Shown in pieces: positions 1-8,321 of a stretch of DNA of 22,545 bases (the stretch's first letter is position 1; the number at the start of each line of letters is the position of its first letter). The DNA is from Verrucomicrobia bacterium UBA1200 (lineage in GTDB: Bacteria; Verrucomicrobiota; Kiritimatiellia; RFP12; UBA1067). The stretch is taken from assembly GCA_002309765.1 (NCBI GenBank), contig DBXY01000046.1, positions 758 to 23,302 of the forward strand, given 5' to 3'. The position numbers and the translations under genes are program-made. The notes under the pieces were generated by a model that was not told the origin of the DNA, ran no database searches, and was given only the letters and a program-made list of their open reading frames with translations.

Positions 1-867
1 GATCTCGGCATCGAGCTGCTGATGAATGTTCCGGGAACGCTTATCGCCCCGCTTGGCTATCTCGACTACATGAAAAAGATGAAGCACGTCGTGCAGACGC
101 CCCACGGATCCATCGATCCGCGATCCATGCGCGGCGAGGCATACGACCTCTTCAACACCGCCCACGGCTTTACCGGCATCCATATAACGGAAAAGGGACT
201 CGACCACCTTGAAAAATACATGGCCGATGTCCGCGAAGTCGTTGGCTGGGAAGTGCCGATCGCCATCGACCACTTGGGGCACATTCCATACGAAGATGCG
301 GTACAACTGCTGCGGCGATTGGAAAAATACCACCTTTCGTGGGCGGAAGACGTCCTTCCATGGCGCAACACGGAACAGTGGAAGCAGCTCCACTCCGCGA
401 CGACTACGCCGCTCGGCACCGGCGAGGACATTTATCTAAAGGAAGATTTCAAGCCGCTGCTCGAATCGCACGCGCTGGCGGTTGTGCACCCGGATCTTCT
501 AACCTGCGGCGGCATACTGGAGACGAAGAAGGTCGGAGACATGGCGGAGGACTACGGAGTGCAGATGAATATCCACATGGCCGAATCGCCCGTAACCTGT
601 CTCGCGGCGGCGCATGTGGCGGCGGCAACGCGCAACTTCATGGCGCTTGAGTTGCACTCGGTGGATGTGCCATGGTGGAGCGATCTGGTCAAGCCGTCCC
701 TCTCATACGAGGGCGGATTCATCAAGGTGCCGGATCAGCCCGGCCTAGGCATCGACGAACTGAACGAGAAGCTGATCAAAGAACACGCCTGCCCCGATTT
801 CCCCGAACCGTGGAATTCCACGGAAGAATGGAACAAAGAGTGGGCCAACGACAGGAGGTGGTCATAA
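1..867 (+). CDS. Mandelate racemase/muconate lactonizing enzyme family protein, likely sugar-acid dehydratase (5' partial)
   Basis: The reading frame is open from base 1, so the N-terminus and first part of the enolase-superfamily capping domain lie outside the window; 288 codons plus stop are visible. In visible numbering, the three metal ligands Asp90, Glu116 and Glu142 are each 26 residues apart. Asp165 (+23) and His192 (+50) match the His-Asp dyad spacing of mandelate racemase (D195/E221/E247/D270/H297) and galactonate dehydratase. The residue two after the first ligand is Leu (Asp90-His91-Leu92), where mandelate racemase has Asn and galactonate dehydratase His, so substrate or stereochemistry probably differs. 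By family it should abstract the alpha-proton of an acid sugar in the cytoplasm using Mg2+ and give a 2-keto-3-deoxy acid. The stop TAA shares one base with the next gene's ATG, indicating an operon. Substrate is unknown; racemase or epimerase activity is possible. Confidence 0.9.
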   Translation, partial: DLGIELLMNVPGTLIAPLGYLDYMKKMKHVVQTPHGSIDPRSMRGEAYDLFNTAHGFTGIHITEKGLDHLEKYMADVREVVGWEVPIAIDHLGHIPYEDAVQLLRRLEKYHLSWAEDVLPWRNTEQWKQLHSATTTPLGTGEDIYLKEDFKPLLESHALAVVHPDLLTCGGILETKKVGDMAEDYGVQMNIHMAESPVTCLAAAHVAAATRNFMALELHSVDVPWWSDLVKPSLSYEGGFIKVPDQPGLGIDELNEKLIKEHACPDFPEPWNSTEEWNKEWANDRRWS

Positions 868-1571
868 TGCTAAAGGAAAAATTCGACCTTACCGGAAAAA
901 CCGCGCTCGTCACCGGATCGACTCGCGGGATAGGCAAGGCAATCGGCGACGCGTTTGAGGAATACGGCGCGAAGGTGATCCGCCACAACACGAAAGTGTG
1001 CGAACTTTCCGACCCGGCGGCGATAGACGCCTGGTTCGCAAAGCTCGAGACCGAGGGGTTAATCCCCGACATCCTTGTGGCGAACGCCTCGATACAGGCA
1101 AAGATCCCCTGGGACAAGTTCCCGATGGACGAGGCGCGGAAGGAGATGCAGGTCAACTTCTTCGCGACCTTGCGGATGTTCCAGCTCTGCCACGCGAAGA
1201 TGAAAGCGCAAAAGTGGGGTCGCCTGATTGCAGTCGGCTCCGTCAATGAGCGGCGCCCGCATCCCGACATGTGCGTCTATGCGGCAACGAAATCCGCGCA
1301 GGAAAACCTCGTGCGCGGCATCGCGCGCCAAGTCGCGGCGGAAGGCATTACCGTAAACAACATCTGCCCCGGAGTGTTCTACACCGACCGCAACAAAGAG
1401 TGCCTCGCCGACCCGGTGTACGGGCCGAAGGTGACGGCGGCAATACCGATACATGACTATGCAATGCCGGAAGACGCGGCCGGAGCCGCCCTTCTCCTTG
1501 CGTCTGACGCCGGACGCTACATCACCGGCGCGACAATCATGATTGACGGCGGATTGAGCATACCTGGATAA
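867..1571 (+). CDS. SDR-family NAD(P)-dependent oxidoreductase
   Basis: This 234-residue classical short-chain dehydrogenase has the Rossmann motif TGSTRGIG (residues 16-23), NAS at 73-75 in place of NAG, Ser125, and the catalytic YAATK with Tyr138 and Lys142. An upstream in-frame ATG at 672 would extend it far into the previous gene. The start at 867 is preferred because AGGAGG (853-858) sits 8 bases ahead and the mature fold begins there. The ATG overlaps the stop of the dehydratase gene by one base, so the two are probably translationally coupled. By context it may oxidise a sugar to its lactone or a 2-keto-3-deoxy acid to a diketo acid; SDRs do both in the non-phosphorylative fucose and rhamnose pathways. 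The sequence does not reveal which, nor the cofactor. Confidence 0.9.
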   Translation: MLKEKFDLTGKTALVTGSTRGIGKAIGDAFEEYGAKVIRHNTKVCELSDPAAIDAWFAKLETEGLIPDILVANASIQAKIPWDKFPMDEARKEMQVNFFATLRMFQLCHAKMKAQKWGRLIAVGSVNERRPHPDMCVYAATKSAQENLVRGIARQVAAEGITVNNICPGVFYTDRNKECLADPVYGPKVTAAIPIHDYAMPEDAAGAALLLASDAGRYITGATIMIDGGLSIPG

Positions 1572-1588
1572 GTTGTGGAGAAAAGACT

Positions 1589-4192
1589 ATGATACGGAAT
1601 TGTTTTTTGCCGGCTGCGGCACTAATGATCGGTTGCGCATTTGGGGCGGACGACGCCATGTTCCCCTTCGTACCGTCGTACGACGCGCCGATGAACGTGG
1701 TTAACATGAGCCATCTGCTGGACGCGCCCGCCGGCAGCCATGGGCGCATCCGTGTTAAAGACGGACACTTCGTGAACGACCAGGGCCGGGTCAGACTGCA
1801 CGCGACGAATCTTACGGGACCGGCGAACTTTCCGTCGCACGAAGAGGCGGAGCGCCTTGCGGCGCGTCTGGCCCGTTTCGGCATCAACTGCGTCCGACTG
1901 CACTATTTCGACAGTTCCTACGGCACGTTCATGCTTCCGGCCGAGCAGGGTATCTTTACGGATAAAACCGGAGAACTCCGACGTCTCGATCCCAAGCAGC
2001 GCGACCGGCAGGACTATCTGATCGCCCAGTTCAAGAAACGCGGCATTTATGTGGATATCAACCTGCACGTCGCCCGTACCCTGGACGCAAGCGACGGTTT
2101 CGAGCCGGGAACCCCATGGGCCAACAAGGGCGTGGACCAGTTTGACCCGCGGGTGATCGCGGCAGAAAAAGCGTATGCCCGCGAATTGCTTTCGCACGTC
2201 AATCCCTATACCGGACTCAGTTACCTGAAAGACCCCGTTGTCGCCATCGTGGAACTCAACAACGAGGATGCGCTGTGGAATCAATACCTTAGGGGCGGGA
2301 TTGACCAGCTTGGAAAACCGTACGCGAAAGAATTCCAACGCCAATGGAACGATTGGCTGCGTAAAAAATACGGCAACGACGAACGAATGCGCGCGGCTTG
2401 GCGGGTAAAGACGCAGCCGCTGGGCGACGAAATGATTCAGGAGGGTTCGTTTGAAGAGAACGTGGTGCCGGACGGATCGCGGTGGATTCTCGACCTTGAG
2501 CGTACGAAAGCGTCTGCCGCTTCCCAAAACGGCTCGCTCCGCATCACGGTCGAAAAGAAGTCCTCCGACCGTTTTTTCCCCAAGCTCTACCGCCGCGTAT
2601 CCGTAAAAAAGAATGTCCCATACACGGTGTCGTTCCGAATCCGCCAAGCGGAGGGAGAGCCTGGCGAAGTGGGTTTCGCCGTGGCCGACCGCGGCAAGGG
2701 CTGGGAATCGCTGGGCATCCACACCGTCCTTAAGCCTACCAAAAACTGGACGAAACGGAAGTTCACGTTTTATGCCGCAAAGGATTGCCAGCAAGCGGAA
2801 ATCCAGTTCACGCGCTTCGAGGTTGGCGCTTACGAGATTGACGACCTTTCGTTCCGAACCGGCAACGAACCGGAAAATCTTTCCACCCTTTCCGCCGAAA
2901 AGGGCGAGGTGGCAATCGTGAAGACGAAAGACTCCGTAGTGCCGGAGATGAAACGCGACTTCTACCGGTTTGTAATGGATACGGAACACGCCTATTGGAC
3001 GGGTATGCGCGATTATCTGCAAAAAGAGCTCGGACTGGAAGCACCAGTCTCCGCCACCCAGCTCGACTATTCGCCGCCGCATCTGCAGGCGGAGATGGAC
3101 TTCGTGGACAACCACGCCTACTGGTGCCACCCGAGCGTGCGGAAAGACTGGTCGATCCGCAACAAGGCGATGGTAAACGCGCGCGGCGGGTGCATTCTCG
3201 GCCTCGCGGGGCAACGTGTGGCGGGCAAACCCTACACGGTAAGCGAGTACAACCACCCCTACCCGATTTACTACGGCGCGGAGGGGCAACCTATGCTACG
3301 CGCCTACGGGGCGTTGCAGGGATGGGACGGCGTATTCGAATATTCCTACAACAACCGGCAGAACGCCGAGCCGGACCACAACGAGTATTTCTTCAGCATG
3401 GCGGCACGGACCGACGTGCTGGCGCATTTCCCGGCATGCGCGGCGATGTATCTGCGGGGCGATGTCAAAGAGAGCGCAACGCGTATCGTCGCGAATCTTC
3501 CGCTTGAGGAATATTTCGAACGGTTGGTGAAAGCCAACAAGGTAAGCCAAGGCATCACCACGGCAACCGACGGGAAACTGTCCGCCGAACTGGGATTGGT
3601 TCACAGCGTGGCCGTGGATGTGACGGGGCAAACCCCGCGCACAACGGATAATATTCCGCCGCCCGGCAAGATAATCGCTAGCGACACGGGGGAAATCGTT
3701 TGGAACAACGATATCGACGGCGCGGGCGTTTGGACGGTGGACACGCCAAACACGAAAATCTTCTCCGGTTTCCCGAAGGGGCGCGTGTTCAATCTAAGCG
3801 GAGTAAAACTGGCGGTTGGAGAGACTAAACTCGGTTGGGCGACGGTGTCGCTGACCTCGCACGACGCGACCGGGTTTGGCGGGGACGGAAAGCCCGCGCG
3901 TATTCTGCTTACGGCGACCGGACTTTCTCACAACGGCGGAGCAAAGTTCGTCGCAAAGGGAAAAGAGGCGATTTTTGCTTCCGAGTGGGGCAACGGTAAA
4001 ACGGTGAACGAAGGTATTCCCGCGACAGTCACCCTACCCGCGCCGACGGCAAAGACCAGCTGCTGGGCACTTGACGAACGCGGTGAACGGAAAGCGAAAG
4101 TACCCGTGACGGCCGACGCCGACGGTCATGCCGTCATCGCGATCGGCCCAACCTGGCAAACGGTGTGGTACGAAATCAACGTTGAGGGATGA
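1589..4192 (+). CDS. Secreted clan GH-A-like glycoside hydrolase with inserted carbohydrate-binding-like domain
   Basis: This 867-residue protein has an N-terminal signal peptide (residues 1 to about 20); an MIGC at 13-16 could also be a weak lipobox, so soluble periplasmic, extracellular or lipoprotein fates remain open. Residues about 45-275 look like the first part of a (beta/alpha)8 barrel: NLTGPANF, CVRLHYFD, and a strand-4 motif ELNNED with Glu226 as candidate acid/base. Residues about 284-424 resemble a CBM4/9/22-type jelly roll (EGSFEE...VPYTVSFRI...EIDDLSF) placed inside the barrel. The barrel then resumes with FVDNHAYW (about 505-512) and a strand-7 motif TVSEYNH with Glu553 as candidate nucleophile. 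A beta-rich C-terminal region follows to the end. GGAG at 1577-1580 lies 8 bases before the ATG. It probably releases the sugar handled by the surrounding enzymes. The GH family (GH5-like or another GH-A family) and the linkage are not determinable here. Confidence 0.85.
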   Translation: MIRNCFLPAAALMIGCAFGADDAMFPFVPSYDAPMNVVNMSHLLDAPAGSHGRIRVKDGHFVNDQGRVRLHATNLTGPANFPSHEEAERLAARLARFGINCVRLHYFDSSYGTFMLPAEQGIFTDKTGELRRLDPKQRDRQDYLIAQFKKRGIYVDINLHVARTLDASDGFEPGTPWANKGVDQFDPRVIAAEKAYARELLSHVNPYTGLSYLKDPVVAIVELNNEDALWNQYLRGGIDQLGKPYAKEFQRQWNDWLRKKYGNDERMRAAWRVKTQPLGDEMIQEGSFEENVVPDGSRWILDLERTKASAASQNGSLRITVEKKSSDRFFPKLYRRVSVKKNVPYTVSFRIRQAEGEPGEVGFAVADRGKGWESLGIHTVLKPTKNWTKRKFTFYAAKDCQQAEIQFTRFEVGAYEIDDLSFRTGNEPENLSTLSAEKGEVAIVKTKDSVVPEMKRDFYRFVMDTEHAYWTGMRDYLQKELGLEAPVSATQLDYSPPHLQAEMDFVDNHAYWCHPSVRKDWSIRNKAMVNARGGCILGLAGQRVAGKPYTVSEYNHPYPIYYGAEGQPMLRAYGALQGWDGVFEYSYNNRQNAEPDHNEYFFSMAARTDVLAHFPACAAMYLRGDVKESATRIVANLPLEEYFERLVKANKVSQGITTATDGKLSAELGLVHSVAVDVTGQTPRTTDNIPPPGKIIASDTGEIVWNNDIDGAGVWTVDTPNTKIFSGFPKGRVFNLSGVKLAVGETKLGWATVSLTSHDATGFGGDGKPARILLTATGLSHNGGAKFVAKGKEAIFASEWGNGKTVNEGIPATVTLPAPTAKTSCWALDERGERKAKVPVTADADGHAVIAIGPTWQTVWYEINVEG
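4184..4188 (+). promoter_or_regulatory. Ribosome binding site GAGGG that favours the second start of the first MFS gene
   Basis: GAGGG is one base from the overlapping ATG at 4189 but nine bases from the in-frame ATG at 4198. Spacing favours initiation at 4198, shortening the protein by three residues; the ATGA overlap argues weakly the other way. Confidence 0.5.
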
Positions 4193-5454
4193 ATCCGATG
4201 AACAAAAGTAACGGAAACTACAAGTGGTTGGCGCTCGCGCTTCTTTGGGTGGCGTTCTTTCTCCAACAAGGGACGCGGCAAGTGTTCAGCGCCACACTGA
4301 GTTCGATTCAGGGTTCGCTGGGCGTGAATCCGGCGCAAATCGGGCTTGTCGCTACCGTGTTCACCTTCGCCTACGGGTTGAGCGTGCCGTTCGCGGGCGT
4401 GGCGGCGGACCTGTTGAACCGCAAATGGATGGTCGTTTCGGGCGTGTTCGTATTTTGCCTCGGCATCTACGCTTCAGGGTTCGTCGCGGCGCTTGGAATC
4501 CTGATTGTGACATACGGACTCCTCAACGGTTTCGGGCAGTCGTTTTACTACCCGTCGGCCACCTCGATTATCGGACAGCTCCACAAGGAAACGCGCGCGA
4601 CCGCGCTCTCGATCCTGCAAATGGGTCTGTACGCCGGCATCATCGGGTGCAGCGCGGCGGCGGGCTTTCTGGCAGAGTCGGGAGATGACGGCTGGCGAAC
4701 GGCGTTCCGCGTGTTCGGCGGCATCGGCATCCTGTGGGCAGGGGCGCTGGCGTTCTTGCTCAAAGACACAAAACCCGGCGAGAACGGGCAAGCCGCCGGT
4801 ACTGCCAGTGATGCCAGTCCTGCCAGCGGAAAGCCGTCGCTAAAAGAGGCGTTTGCGGTATTCATCGCCAATCCCTCGGCGGTGATGCTAGCAGTTGGGC
4901 TGGGAATGATGATCTACGTGGACGTGGGTTTCAAGACGTGGATGCCGAACCATCTGCAGGAGACGTTCGGGATGGCGAAAGGCACGGCGGCGCTGAACGC
5001 GGTACTTTGGCACTACTTGGGCGCGTTCGTTGGCGTGACGCTGGGAGGACGCTTCTCGGACCGCCTCGCAGCGAAACGACCGTCCGTGCGAATGGAGACA
5101 AACATCGTGGGGCTCGCGTGCGCCGTGCCGTTCATCGTGTGGATGGCCTTCGCACCGTCGCTGACGGCGTGCTGCGTGGCGATGGCGCTCTTCGGCGTGT
5201 TCCGGGGAGTGTACGACTCCAACCTGATGGCGTCGCTGTTCGACCTAATCCCGTCGCGTTACCATGCCTCTGGCGCCGGCATCATGCTCTGCTTCGGGTT
5301 CGTGTTCGGCTCAACCTCGCCAGTCGTGCTGGGGCTTCTGAAGGAACGCTTCTCATCCGCGACCGGACTTGCCACGCTCGCGGCATTCTATCTGGTCGGC
5401 GCGGCGGTAATCGCGACCGCGAGGCGCAAGAGTTACGGAGATGTGGTACGGTAG
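4189..5454 (+). CDS. MFS transporter, probable sugar/sugar-acid permease
   Basis: This protein of about 420 residues is rich in hydrophobic helices, consistent with 12 membrane spans. A loop-2/3 signature ADLLNRKW (compare GxxxDRxGRR) follows the second span, and a hydrophilic linker near residues 196-222 separates the two halves. The first ATG (4189) overlaps the glycosidase stop in an ATGA. However, the only Shine-Dalgarno-like sequence, GAGGG at 4184-4188, is one base from it and 9 bases from a second in-frame ATG at 4198, so translation may begin at 4198 (MNKSNGNYKW). Its place between a secreted glycosidase and sugar-acid enzymes suggests uptake of the released saccharide or an acid derivative by proton symport. 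Sequence alone does not show the substrate. It resembles the second MFS gene of the operon in layout (short N-terminus, conserved A-motif), suggesting related carriers. Confidence 0.88.
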   Translation: MNPMNKSNGNYKWLALALLWVAFFLQQGTRQVFSATLSSIQGSLGVNPAQIGLVATVFTFAYGLSVPFAGVAADLLNRKWMVVSGVFVFCLGIYASGFVAALGILIVTYGLLNGFGQSFYYPSATSIIGQLHKETRATALSILQMGLYAGIIGCSAAAGFLAESGDDGWRTAFRVFGGIGILWAGALAFLLKDTKPGENGQAAGTASDASPASGKPSLKEAFAVFIANPSAVMLAVGLGMMIYVDVGFKTWMPNHLQETFGMAKGTAALNAVLWHYLGAFVGVTLGGRFSDRLAAKRPSVRMETNIVGLACAVPFIVWMAFAPSLTACCVAMALFGVFRGVYDSNLMASLFDLIPSRYHASGAGIMLCFGFVFGSTSPVVLGLLKERFSSATGLATLAAFYLVGAAVIATARRKSYGDVVR

Positions 5455-5458
5455 TCAG

Positions 5459-5478
5459 GAGACGTGGCAAATCGTCTC
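5459..5478 (+). other. Small inverted repeat in the MFS-RraA gap
   Basis: GAGACG (5459-5464) pairs with CGTCTC (5473-5478) around an 8-base loop in the 70-base gap between the first MFS gene and the RraA-like gene. No T-run follows, so it is not a convincing terminator. It could be an RNA-processing or stability hairpin within the operon, or chance. Confidence 0.25.
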
Positions 5479-5524
5479 GCATTCATAAACTGCAATCCCG
5501 AACAAAGACAAAGGAGAACCAAAA

Positions 5525-6280
5525 ATGCCATCACTTGCTGATATGAGAACAAAGGCCAAAGAAGCCGGACTGATGAAGCTCGACAAGCTGATCGCGAAAC
5601 GGCAGTCGATTCCGTCGAACGATTTCCCGATTTCCGTGAAGGAACTGTGCGAACGTTACGAACGGCTCTACACTGGCTGCATCAACGACGTCATGCGCGA
5701 ACTGACGCTCCTCGACCAAAATCTTCCAAACGACATCATGCCGCTTCGCGACGAAATGACCGTCTGCGGCGAGGCATTCACCGTAAAGAGCGCGCCAAAC
5801 GTGATGATCGAAGGCGAGATGACGTTTCGCGCCCAGATGCTGGACGACTTCAAGCCGAACGGCGTTGTAGTGTGGGACACGTCTTCGGACGTTGAGGCGA
5901 GCCTGTGGGGCGGTGTTATGACGGCTACCGCCAAGACGAAGGGCATCCGGGGCGCGGTGATCGCCGGCGGCATCCGCGACACGAAACAGATTCTGGAACA
6001 GGACTTCCCCGTATTTTACCGCTACCGCACGTCGAACGGATCGCTCGGACGCTGCATGATCACGCACTACCAGGTGCCGATCAAGGTGGGCAAAGTTACA
6101 GTACGCCCCGGCGACATCATCTTCGGCGACATCGACGGGGTACTCTGCATCCCGCGTGAAATCGCCTACGACGTACTTCTCCGCGCCGAGGGTATCGAAC
6201 GCAACGAAGTGGATATCTTCTCGTGGGTGCGCCAAGGCGACACCATCTCGGAAATTATTGACAAGGGCGGCTATTTCTGA
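5525..6280 (+). CDS. RraA/HMG-aldolase-like family protein with altered active-site motif
   Basis: This 251-residue protein has the RraA/4-hydroxy-4-methyl-2-oxoglutarate aldolase fold signatures: CINDVM near residue 52, the GAVIAGGIRD loop with Arg151-Asp152, and GDIIFGDIDGVLCIP near 186-200. An extension of about 40 residues precedes the usual start. Class II pyruvate aldolases of this family carry D-X20-R-D; here the position 21 residues before Arg151 is Gly130 (in LWGGVM), so the usual Asp is absent. By context it would cleave a keto-acid intermediate to pyruvate and an aldehyde, or decarboxylate or tautomerise it, but the substitution makes standard aldolase chemistry uncertain. AAGGAG (5511-5516) precedes the ATG by 8 bases. 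Regulation of RNase E, the role that named RraA, is unlikely in this catabolic setting. Confidence 0.85.
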   Translation: MPSLADMRTKAKEAGLMKLDKLIAKRQSIPSNDFPISVKELCERYERLYTGCINDVMRELTLLDQNLPNDIMPLRDEMTVCGEAFTVKSAPNVMIEGEMTFRAQMLDDFKPNGVVVWDTSSDVEASLWGGVMTATAKTKGIRGAVIAGGIRDTKQILEQDFPVFYRYRTSNGSLGRCMITHYQVPIKVGKVTVRPGDIIFGDIDGVLCIPREIAYDVLLRAEGIERNEVDIFSWVRQGDTISEIIDKGGYF

Positions 6281-6304
6281 TAGTGGTTCGACAGGAGGAA
6301 AAGC

Positions 6305-7090
6305 GTGAACCGGTTTAAGGGCAAGGTGGTTTTGGTGACGGGCGGGAACCGCAACACGGGGCTTTACATTGTGGAAAAATTCGTGCGCGAGGGCGCGACC
6401 GTCTATATGTGCGGGTCGAGCGCGGATTCGACCGCTAAAGGCGCGGAGATCCTTAAGGCGCGGGGAGTAGACGGTGTCATTTCCCAACCGTGCGACATCT
6501 CCGACCTCTCGCAAGTCACCGCGCTCTTTGACACGATTGAAAAAAGATCAGGGCGGCTCGACATCCTTGTCAACAATGCGGCCAACCAGGGGCTTGGCCA
6601 CGGCGGGCCGCTTGAGATGGATCCGGCGAAATTCCACGAAGTCTTCAACGTGAACGTGATCGGCGGATTCCAAGTGACGCAGACCGCGTGCAACCGTTTC
6701 TTCATGAAGCAGGAATCGCGCGGCGTCGTGGTGTTCCTTTCTTCGAACACCGCGATGCGGGCGATACGCAACCGCACCGCATATTGCGCCTCCAAGGGCG
6801 CGATAAACTCCATGGTCCGCGCACTCGCATTGGATTTGGCGCCGCTGGGCATCCGCGTTAACGCCTGCGCGCCAGGTTACATCTATACGGAGCGGTGGGA
6901 TGTGCTAGACCCGGCAAAGGCGGCGCGGCGGCGGCTCAACTGCCCGTTGCGCAAAGAGGCCCAAGGTAGCGACATCGCCAACGTGGTTGCGTTCCTAGCA
7001 TCCGACGACTCCGCAAACATGACAGGAGAAATTATCACCTGCGACGCGGGCTGCTCCTGCCAGCACATGCCGGAGGATGTGGATGTATAA
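6305..7090 (+). CDS. SDR-family oxidoreductase with unusual nucleotide-binding motif
   Basis: This 261-residue classical SDR has NNAAN at 90-94, catalytic Ser146/147, and Tyr160 with Lys164 in YCASK. The cofactor loop reads TGGNRNTG (12-19): the second Gly of TGxxxGxG is Asn17, though the last Gly is kept. The C-terminus ends in a Cys-rich tail (CDAGCSCQHM). AGGAGG (6293-6298) precedes the ATG by 6 bases. It is the second SDR of the operon. One SDR may oxidise the free sugar and the other a deoxy-keto acid, as in the non-phosphorylative fucose route, but the assignment is inference. Its 3' end overlaps the start of the second MFS gene, implying coupling. Confidence 0.9.
   Translation: MNRFKGKVVLVTGGNRNTGLYIVEKFVREGATVYMCGSSADSTAKGAEILKARGVDGVISQPCDISDLSQVTALFDTIEKRSGRLDILVNNAANQGLGHGGPLEMDPAKFHEVFNVNVIGGFQVTQTACNRFFMKQESRGVVVFLSSNTAMRAIRNRTAYCASKGAINSMVRALALDLAPLGIRVNACAPGYIYTERWDVLDPAKAARRRLNCPLRKEAQGSDIANVVAFLASDDSANMTGEIITCDAGCSCQHMPEDVDV
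7072..7076 (+). promoter_or_regulatory. Ribosome binding site GGAGG that decides the start of the second MFS gene
   Basis: GGAGG directly abuts the ATG at 7077 (zero spacing) but lies 6 bases before the in-frame ATG at 7083. The protein therefore most likely starts at 7083 as MYKWILITLL rather than MWMYKW. Confidence 0.65.
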
Positions 7091-8321
7091 ATGGATTCTC
7101 ATAACTTTGCTGAGTTGCGCGTTCTTCTTCCATCAGGCGGATAGGGCTCTCTTCGGGCTGTTGACAATCCCGATACAAAACGACTTGAAGCTGACGGATG
7201 TGCAGATCGGCTGGATCAACACGACGCTCTCATGGACGCTTGCGGCAATGACAGTGGTGGCGGGCTTTCTCGGCGACCGTTTTTCACGCAAGTGGATAAT
7301 CACCTGCTCGCTGATCGCTTGGTCGCTGATGACGGTCTGCATGGGTTTCATCGGGGGTTTCGCGGGCGCGTTATTCTTCCGCTCAATCGCAACGGGCGTG
7401 GGCGAGAGTTTCTACGCGCCGAGCGCCTACGCACTCATCGCCGTACACCATAAGGGGACGCGCTCGGTCGCGCTCTCCATCCATCAGGCCGCGCTTTACA
7501 TCGGGCTGATGGTGTCCGGGCTTGTCGTCGCATGGATGCTCGGATATCTCGGCACATGGCGTAACGTCTTTATTACCTTTGGTGCCGCGGGCTGCGCTCT
7601 CGGTATTGCCTTTATTTGGGCGCTCAAAGACGGAACGGCAGAGACATCCGGAACGGCAAGATCGAAGGGTGCGCAGCCCAAGGATTCCTCAATCGCGCAG
7701 TCTCTCCGAGCATACTTCTGCAACCCCTCGGCGCTTTGCGCGACCGCCGGGTTCGTGGCCATCGTTTTCGTAAACAACGCCTACCTCTTTTGGGCGCCGA
7801 AATTCGCCGCCGAAAAATTCTCCGTCGGTGTTGGCGAAGCCGGAAAGGGCGTGATGCTCTGGCACCACCTCTTCGCGTTCGCCGCGATTCTGCTGGGCGG
7901 CGTGGTAACGGACAAGTTTGTGAAAAAGATGCCGCGCTTCCGGTTAGGCTTCCAGTCGATTGCGCTTCTCTGCGGCGCACCGATGTTGCTCTGGATCGGA
8001 CTCGCTCCCTCCTTCGCCGCACTGCTCGTCGCGGCAAGCGCCTACGGCGTATTTCGCGGCCTCTTTGAAGTCAACACCCACGCCTCGCTGTTTGACGTGA
8101 TCGCGCCGGAACACCGTTCCACCGCAGTAGGTCTCCTAAACATGATAGCCTTCTTCTTTGGCGGACTCTCCGGCGTGGTGATGGGAGCGCTTTCGCAACG
8201 GTGGGGCGTGCGCGGGTTCGAAATCGGTTTCGGCGCGATGGCCGCCTTCTACGCAATCGGAGCGGCACTCATGGCCTTCAGTTTCTTCTTCACCTTCAAT
8301 AAAGACAAGGTAACCGAATGA
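7077..8321 (+). CDS. MFS transporter, probable sugar/sugar-acid permease
   Basis: This integral membrane protein has 414 residues, or 412 if it starts at 7083 as the Shine-Dalgarno position suggests. It shows about 12 hydrophobic segments, the MFS loop motif GFLGDRFSRKW (residues about 62-72), and a charged central loop (KDGTAETSGTARSKG). The second half mirrors the first, including FRGLFEVNTHASLFD, which parallels FRGVYDSNLMASLFD in the first MFS protein of the operon. That similarity suggests the two carriers are distant paralogues. They may import two related substrates, such as a disaccharide or monosaccharide and its acid. The gene overlaps the upstream SDR by 14 bases and the downstream dehydratase by the ATGA at 8318-8321. 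Confidence 0.88.
   Translation: MWMYKWILITLLSCAFFFHQADRALFGLLTIPIQNDLKLTDVQIGWINTTLSWTLAAMTVVAGFLGDRFSRKWIITCSLIAWSLMTVCMGFIGGFAGALFFRSIATGVGESFYAPSAYALIAVHHKGTRSVALSIHQAALYIGLMVSGLVVAWMLGYLGTWRNVFITFGAAGCALGIAFIWALKDGTAETSGTARSKGAQPKDSSIAQSLRAYFCNPSALCATAGFVAIVFVNNAYLFWAPKFAAEKFSVGVGEAGKGVMLWHHLFAFAAILLGGVVTDKFVKKMPRFRLGFQSIALLCGAPMLLWIGLAPSFAALLVAASAYGVFRGLFEVNTHASLFDVIAPEHRSTAVGLLNMIAFFFGGLSGVVMGALSQRWGVRGFEIGFGAMAAFYAIGAALMAFSFFFTFNKDKVTE

Noticed and set aside
672..866. N-terminal extension of the first SDR from an ATG at 672
   Set aside because: It would overlap the dehydratase by almost 200 bases. The RBS and the start of the Rossmann fold point to 867.
1622..3289. Long minus-strand open frame of 555 codons opposite the glycosidase gene
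   Set aside because: It is antisense to a gene with signal peptide, RBS and catalytic motifs. Its protein is a composition-driven shadow (Arg/Val/His-rich) with no domain I recognise.
4803..4826. Three TGCCAG copies at 9-base spacing
   Set aside because: They encode the Ala/Ser/Pro linker between the two halves of the MFS transporter. Low-complexity coding explains them.
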